Positions 5,152 to 7,374 of a DNA stretch of 7,374 nt are shown in pieces (the first letter of the stretch is position 1; every line of letters begins with the position of its first letter). Under the pieces are notes generated by a model, which was not told the origin of the DNA, did not search any database, and worked only from the letters and a program-made list of their open reading frames with translations. Source of the DNA: an uncultured Blautia sp. Lineage in GTDB: Bacteria; Bacillota; Clostridia; Lachnospirales; Lachnospiraceae. A program made the translations under genes and the position numbers. The stretch lies in NCBI GenBank assembly GCA_938028845.1, contig CALIZJ010000115.1:1-7374 (forward strand). The letters run 5' to 3'.

Positions 5152-6162
5152 ATGAAAAGGTTATGGAGAGTTTGTTTGGCTTTACTCTCGTGTCTGCTTA
5201 TTCCTTTGACGGTGTGGGCGGATGGGCCGGGGGACAGACCGGACTATTATACGGATTACTATATGGTGGTAGAATCACCGGAAGGCGGCATTGACATTTA
5301 CTCACACGCCAGCTTTGACGCTGCGAAATTGAACAATGATCCGATCCCTAATGGTACCGCCCTGCATATAGAAGGGGAGAAGCAGGATGGAGAGCGTACC
5401 TGGGGGTATGTGAAATATCATGGAATGTATGGCTATGTTTCATTAGATGACTGTAAGCCAGTAGATGTAGCCGAAGCGGTGGAATCGGAAATCCTTCTGG
5501 AAGGAAGCCAGGAGGTGGATTACGATGTGGAGGTGGATTCTCGGGATGGTTCTGTTAAGCTATACCGGGGACCGGGAACGAAATTCGGTGAGATAGAAGA
5601 CTCACAAGAAATTGAAAATGGACAGAAGCTTCATATTACACAGGAAGTGGAAGCTGAAGATAAAACAAAATGGGGATTGACTACTTCTGAAGATACAGAG
5701 GGGTGGGTAAACCTGGATGACACTAAGAAATGGCAGGAAAGGGAAAATGCATCAGATATGGTATCTATGGAAAGAGCAGTACCTACACCTACTCCAAGAC
5801 CCACTGCCACACCAACCCCAAGGCCTACAGCGACACCGACCCCAAGACCTACGGCTACACCGACGCCCAGGCCTACAGCAACACCGACGCCTAGTCCCAC
5901 AGCGACACCTACGGTGACGCCCAGTCCGGAACCTACAGAGACGCCTACGCCAGAGCCTACAGTAACAGCGGAGCCTACTGCAACGGATAAACCGGAAAAT
6001 ACGCCTACGGAAGGGGCGGGAACCTCTTCTGAGGCAGGACAGGAGACTGCGGGGGAAAATGTTTCAGCAGCCTCCTGGGTTACGGATCCTCTTGTATGGA
6101 TAGGGATCCTTGCCTGTCTGGCAGCAATTCTTTTGCTTGTTTATCATTTTAAGAAAAAATAA
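5152..6162 (+). CDS. Secreted, membrane-anchored protein with two SH3-like domains and a Pro/Thr stalk
   Basis: I do not recognise a named gene. From ATG 5152 (AGGGG six bases upstream) the protein has 336 aa. In order it shows: a signal peptide (1-23, cleavage after VWA); a first SH3-like domain (about 34-104, with TWGYVKYHGMYGYVSLDDC); a second (about 124-194, with VKLYRGPGTKFGEI and GWVNLDD); a Pro/Thr stalk (about 211-285, PTPRPTAT repeats turning into TPEP units); and one C-terminal membrane helix (about 312-331) ending in HFKKK. Bacterial SH3 domains often bind cell-wall peptides, so a wall-facing sensor or adhesin-like role is plausible. There is no LPxTG, so sortase anchoring is unlikely. 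A TTG 15 bases upstream in frame could also start translation but would put five polar residues before the signal peptide. Confidence 0.85.
   Translation: MKRLWRVCLALLSCLLIPLTVWADGPGDRPDYYTDYYMVVESPEGGIDIYSHASFDAAKLNNDPIPNGTALHIEGEKQDGERTWGYVKYHGMYGYVSLDDCKPVDVAEAVESEILLEGSQEVDYDVEVDSRDGSVKLYRGPGTKFGEIEDSQEIENGQKLHITQEVEAEDKTKWGLTTSEDTEGWVNLDDTKKWQERENASDMVSMERAVPTPTPRPTATPTPRPTATPTPRPTATPTPRPTATPTPSPTATPTVTPSPEPTETPTPEPTVTAEPTATDKPENTPTEGAGTSSEAGQETAGENVSAASWVTDPLVWIGILACLAAILLLVYHFKKK
5794..5913 (+). repeat. Five tandem 24-bp units encoding PRPTATPT
   Basis: Five consecutive 24-base units each encode PRPTATPT, the last having Ser for Arg (PSPTATPT). Differences lie mainly at third codon positions, so the peptide is conserved more strongly than the DNA. 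This fits selection on the stalk and an older array rather than a very recent expansion. Copy number could vary between strains by slippage. Confidence 0.9.
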
Positions 6163-6179
6163 AATATGAGAAATAAACA

Positions 6180-6232
6180 ACAGAAAAAAGGGAGTCCTGG
6201 TGCGCAGCACATGGGGACTTCCTTTTTTCTGT
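6180..6232 (+). terminator. Long symmetric terminator after the SH3-domain gene
   Basis: Arms 6180-6197 and 6215-6232 pair over 18 positions with one G-U pair. The loop carries an additional GTGC/GCAC stem (6200-6203 and 6207-6210). The A-run of one arm pairs with the T-run of the other, so it should work on both strands. A structured segment resembling an intron 5' end begins seven bases later. Confidence 0.9.
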
Positions 6233-6238
6233 TATAAG

Positions 6239-6312
6239 GTGTACCCGGCTAAGGGCTTGGAATCCGGTGGGTGAAAGTCCCGCGGTGTAAGGTGCAAGCT
6301 GTACCGGATCAA
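6239..6312 (+). ncRNA. Structured segment resembling the 5' end of a group IIC intron (fragment)
   Basis: The segment opens with GTGTACCCGGC, close to the GUGYG-type 5' end and following bases of group IIC introns as I remember the Oceanobacillus iheyensis intron. GGGTGAAAGTCCC at 6269-6281 and GTGTAAGGTGCAAG at 6285-6298 also correspond to early domain I. ATCCGGT (6262-6268) pairs perfectly with ACCGGAT (6303-6309), and GCTTG (6255-6259) could pair with CAAGC (6295-6299) as a pseudoknot. It starts seven bases behind an intrinsic terminator, the known insertion preference of group IIC introns. No domain V or reverse transcriptase follows, so it would be a truncated copy. The alternative is an unclassified cis-regulatory RNA: GGAATCCGGTG...GAAAGTCC faintly recalls cobalamin riboswitches, but their closing conserved boxes are not seen. 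Confidence 0.4.
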
Positions 6313-6348
6313 CCATAAATGTATGGCAGCAGGAAAGGAATGATTATA

Positions 6349-7002
6349 TTGAATAAGAATAACTCAACAGTTTCTATGATAAAAAGATATTTGGTCCTTT
6401 TGGTGGGACTGGCTATTATGGCTTTTGGGGTGGCGTTTTCCATAAAAGCGGATCTTGGAACTTCACCCATATCCAGTGTTCCTTACGTGGTCAGCCGTTT
6501 TACTCCTCTTACCGTGGGGACGGCAACGATCATTATGCATTGTGTATTTATTACGATTCAGATTTTAATACTGAGAAAAAATTATCAGTTGATCCAGCTC
6601 ATGCAGCTTCCGGTTGCCTTCTTTTTTGGATACCTGACGGATTTCGGTGTCTGGGCGGTCCGGGGAATCCAGTGTGATAATTATCTGGAGCGATGGGGTA
6701 TATGTATCCTTGGCATTTTGCTTGTGGCAGCAGGAGTCAGCTTGGAGGTTAAGGCCAATGTGGTTGTACTGGCAGGAGAAGGAGTCGTGCTTGCAATCTG
6801 CAGGGTATTGCCGAAAGTTAAATTTGGATATATGAAAGTGGGATTCGATGTCACTCTCGTGCTCATCGCCTGCATCCTGTCAATTTTATTTATCGGGCAT
6901 CTGCAGGGGGTCAGAGAAGGGACGCTGGCTGCGGCGCTCCTGGTTGGACTGATCGCGAAGCAGTTAGGGAAGCTTATGGCTGGGTGGAAGCTGGAGGGAT
7001 GA
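6349..7002 (+). CDS. YczE/YitT-like integral membrane protein of unknown function
   Basis: This 217-aa protein is almost entirely hydrophobic, with five or six likely membrane helices (about 11-31, 53-73, 80-103, 115-135, 170-190 and 196-212). The motif IKADLGTSPISSVPYVVS near 31-48 and the later related half VKANVVVLAGEGVVLAICR are typical of the YczE-type family, whose transport function is not established. The related ADLGTSP and KANVVVLAGEG segments suggest an internal duplication. I place the start at TTG 6349 because AGGAAAGGA lies nine bases upstream. In-frame ATGs at 6319 (no RBS) and 6340 (too close to that RBS) fit less well. The 5' flank is the intron-like segment at 6239-6312. It is likely transcribed alone or by read-through of the upstream terminator. 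Confidence 0.8.
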   Translation: MNKNNSTVSMIKRYLVLLVGLAIMAFGVAFSIKADLGTSPISSVPYVVSRFTPLTVGTATIIMHCVFITIQILILRKNYQLIQLMQLPVAFFFGYLTDFGVWAVRGIQCDNYLERWGICILGILLVAAGVSLEVKANVVVLAGEGVVLAICRVLPKVKFGYMKVGFDVTLVLIACILSILFIGHLQGVREGTLAAALLVGLIAKQLGKLMAGWKLEG

Positions 7003-7060
7003 TAAATTCCAATCTGGAAAGGCAGCAGCAGTCTGAAGCTTCACACTTTATTTATAAATA

Positions 7061-7091
7061 AATCAGCACTCACCTTTTGTGAGGTGTGATT
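7061..7091. repeat. Imperfect inverted repeat after the YczE-like gene
   Basis: AATCAGCACTCAC (7061-7073) and GTGAGGTGTGATT (7079-7091) match at 10 of 13 positions around a five-base loop. No T-run follows, so it is not a convincing terminator; it could stabilise the 3' end of the mRNA. Confidence 0.4.
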
Positions 7092-7114
7092 GGTTATGGT
7101 CTTGTGTTATCAAG

Positions 7115-7160
7115 TGCCGCAGAAACTTGTTTTCAAGGATTCTGCGGCATTTATGTTTTT
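7115..7160 (+). terminator. Intrinsic terminator of the YczE-like gene
   Basis: TGCCGCAGAA (7115-7124) and TTCTGCGGCA (7140-7149) form a perfect 10-bp stem, with CTTG/CAAG able to pair in the loop. TTTATGTTTTT follows directly. It lies 113 bases after the stop codon. Confidence 0.88.
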
Positions 7161-7210
7161 ATCTGGGAGTGTCTTAATTTATCAATTTATGCGGAAGTAG
7201 TGTAAAAATT

Positions 7211-7223
7211 GGTGTAGTACACC
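7211..7223. promoter_or_regulatory. Perfect 13-bp palindrome, candidate operator
   Basis: GGTGTA-G-TACACC is a perfect dyad located about 50 bases upstream of the candidate MerR-type promoter. It is too short for a terminator and no T-run follows on the plus strand. It may be a regulator binding site; the protein is unknown. Confidence 0.35.
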
Positions 7224-7271
7224 GCTCTTTATTAATTTTTAACTAAAAGAGAAAAGATTTTTGACAAATGC

Positions 7272-7302
7272 TTGACTGTAAACCTTGTTTATAGCTTATA
7301 TT
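7272..7302 (+). promoter_or_regulatory. MerR-type promoter with a 19-bp spacer and central dyad
   Basis: TTGACT (7272-7277) and TATATT (7297-7302) are 19 bases apart. The spacer contains the near-perfect dyad TGTAAAC-CTT-GTTTATA (7277-7293). Over-long spacers carrying a dyad are the hallmark of promoters remodelled by MerR-family proteins, and the gene directly downstream begins like one. A separate TTGACA lies at 7261-7266, and TTGTTT/TAAAAT (7285-7290 and 7307-7312, 16-base spacer) is an alternative promoter. Confidence 0.5.
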
Positions 7303-7339
7303 AAGATAAAATAGAGCTGATTGAAAGGGGATGTATAAC

Positions 7340-7374
7340 ATGACTATAAAAGATGTAGAAGAACGAACAGGTTT
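7340..7374 (+). CDS. MerR-family transcriptional regulator, N-terminal fragment cut by the window end
   Basis: Only eleven full codons are present: MTIKDVEERTG. This matches the usual opening of MerR-type helix-turn-helix domains, in which a Lys/Glu-rich first helix leads into the turn and then an R-x-x-RYYE-type region. The ATG follows AAAGGGG with nine bases of spacing. The promoter-like 19-bp-spacer element just upstream supports the assignment and suggests self-regulation. The effector domain is outside the window, so the signal cannot be named. Confidence 0.65.
   Translation, partial: MTIKDVEERTG

Noticed and set aside
5152..5220. Lipoprotein signal (LLSC, Cys14) in the SH3-domain protein
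   Set aside because: The hydrophobic core continues beyond the Cys and a better cleavage site (VWA) follows at residue 23. The -2 residue also fits the lipobox poorly.
5124..5306. Roughly 59-codon ATG frame overlapping the start of the SH3-domain gene
   Set aside because: GGGAGG at 5100-5105 is about 18 bases away, too far for a normal start. The frame runs out of phase through a signal peptide that is clearly coded in the other frame.
6239..6340. Cobalamin riboswitch
   Set aside because: There is only partial likeness to the core (GGAATCCGGTG...GAAAGTCC). The conserved CCCGCNACUGU-type and terminal GCC-AGGAGACC-type boxes are missing, and the downstream gene is not an obvious cobalamin target.
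7061..7091. Terminator of the YczE-like gene
   Set aside because: The stem is imperfect and lacks a following T-run. The hairpin at 7115-7149 with its T-rich tail is the much better terminator.
1..7374. CRISPR array, tRNA or rRNA genes, or toxin-antitoxin pairs
   Set aside because: No regularly spaced direct repeats other than the coding 24-bp array, no cloverleaf with a TTCRANYC-type arm, and no paired small coding genes were found.

Overview
The window looks like a chromosome segment from a low-to-moderate GC gut Firmicute, most likely Lachnospiraceae (Blautia / Ruminococcus gnavus-like). That is inferred from strong Gram-positive ribosome-binding sites, UUG starts, a Thr-Pro-repeat surface protein, an L-fucose isomerase with a divergent AraC regulator, and a YczE-type membrane protein. 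The assignment rests on style and gene content, not on a database match.

Layout. (1) About 40-1757, minus strand: an IS110-superfamily element with a 476-aa DEDD recombinase. Matching inverted repeats lie near both ends. The non-coding stretch after the recombinase stop (about 73-253) is long and highly structured. This arrangement (short 5' side, long structured 3' side, subterminal inverted repeats) fits the IS1111 subgroup, in which the 3' non-coding end encodes the bridge RNA that chooses target and donor. The recombinase start region carries an RBS-masking hairpin whose distal arm would be present only in read-through transcripts. (2) 1801-2649, minus: an AraC-family regulator starting at TTG. 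(3) 2650-2968: a divergent control region with promoters for both neighbours, a 21-bp-phased direct repeat and leader hairpins. (4) 2969-4765, plus: L-fucose isomerase, apparently monocistronic, followed at once by a strong intrinsic terminator. (5) 5152-6162, plus: a secreted, membrane-anchored protein with two SH3-like domains and a Pro/Thr stalk encoded by a 24-bp tandem repeat, closed by a long symmetric terminator. (6) 6239-6312: a short structured segment starting just behind that terminator. It resembles the 5' end of a group IIC intron, a class known to insert behind terminators, but no catalytic domain V follows. (7) 6349-7002, plus: a YczE-like polytopic membrane protein, probably starting at TTG. 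(8) 7340 to the window end: the first codons of a MerR-family regulator behind a promoter with the 19-bp spacer and central dyad typical of MerR control.

How the genes fit together. The AraC protein most plausibly senses fucose or a related sugar and controls fucI, and perhaps itself, from the shared intergenic region. No fucK, fucA or transporter gene lies beside fucI, so the rest of the pathway must be elsewhere. The IS lies directly downstream of araC in the same orientation, with no visible terminator between them, so araC read-through would enter the transposase gene. The SH3 protein, the YczE-like protein and the MerR gene are separated by terminators and look like independent transcription units.
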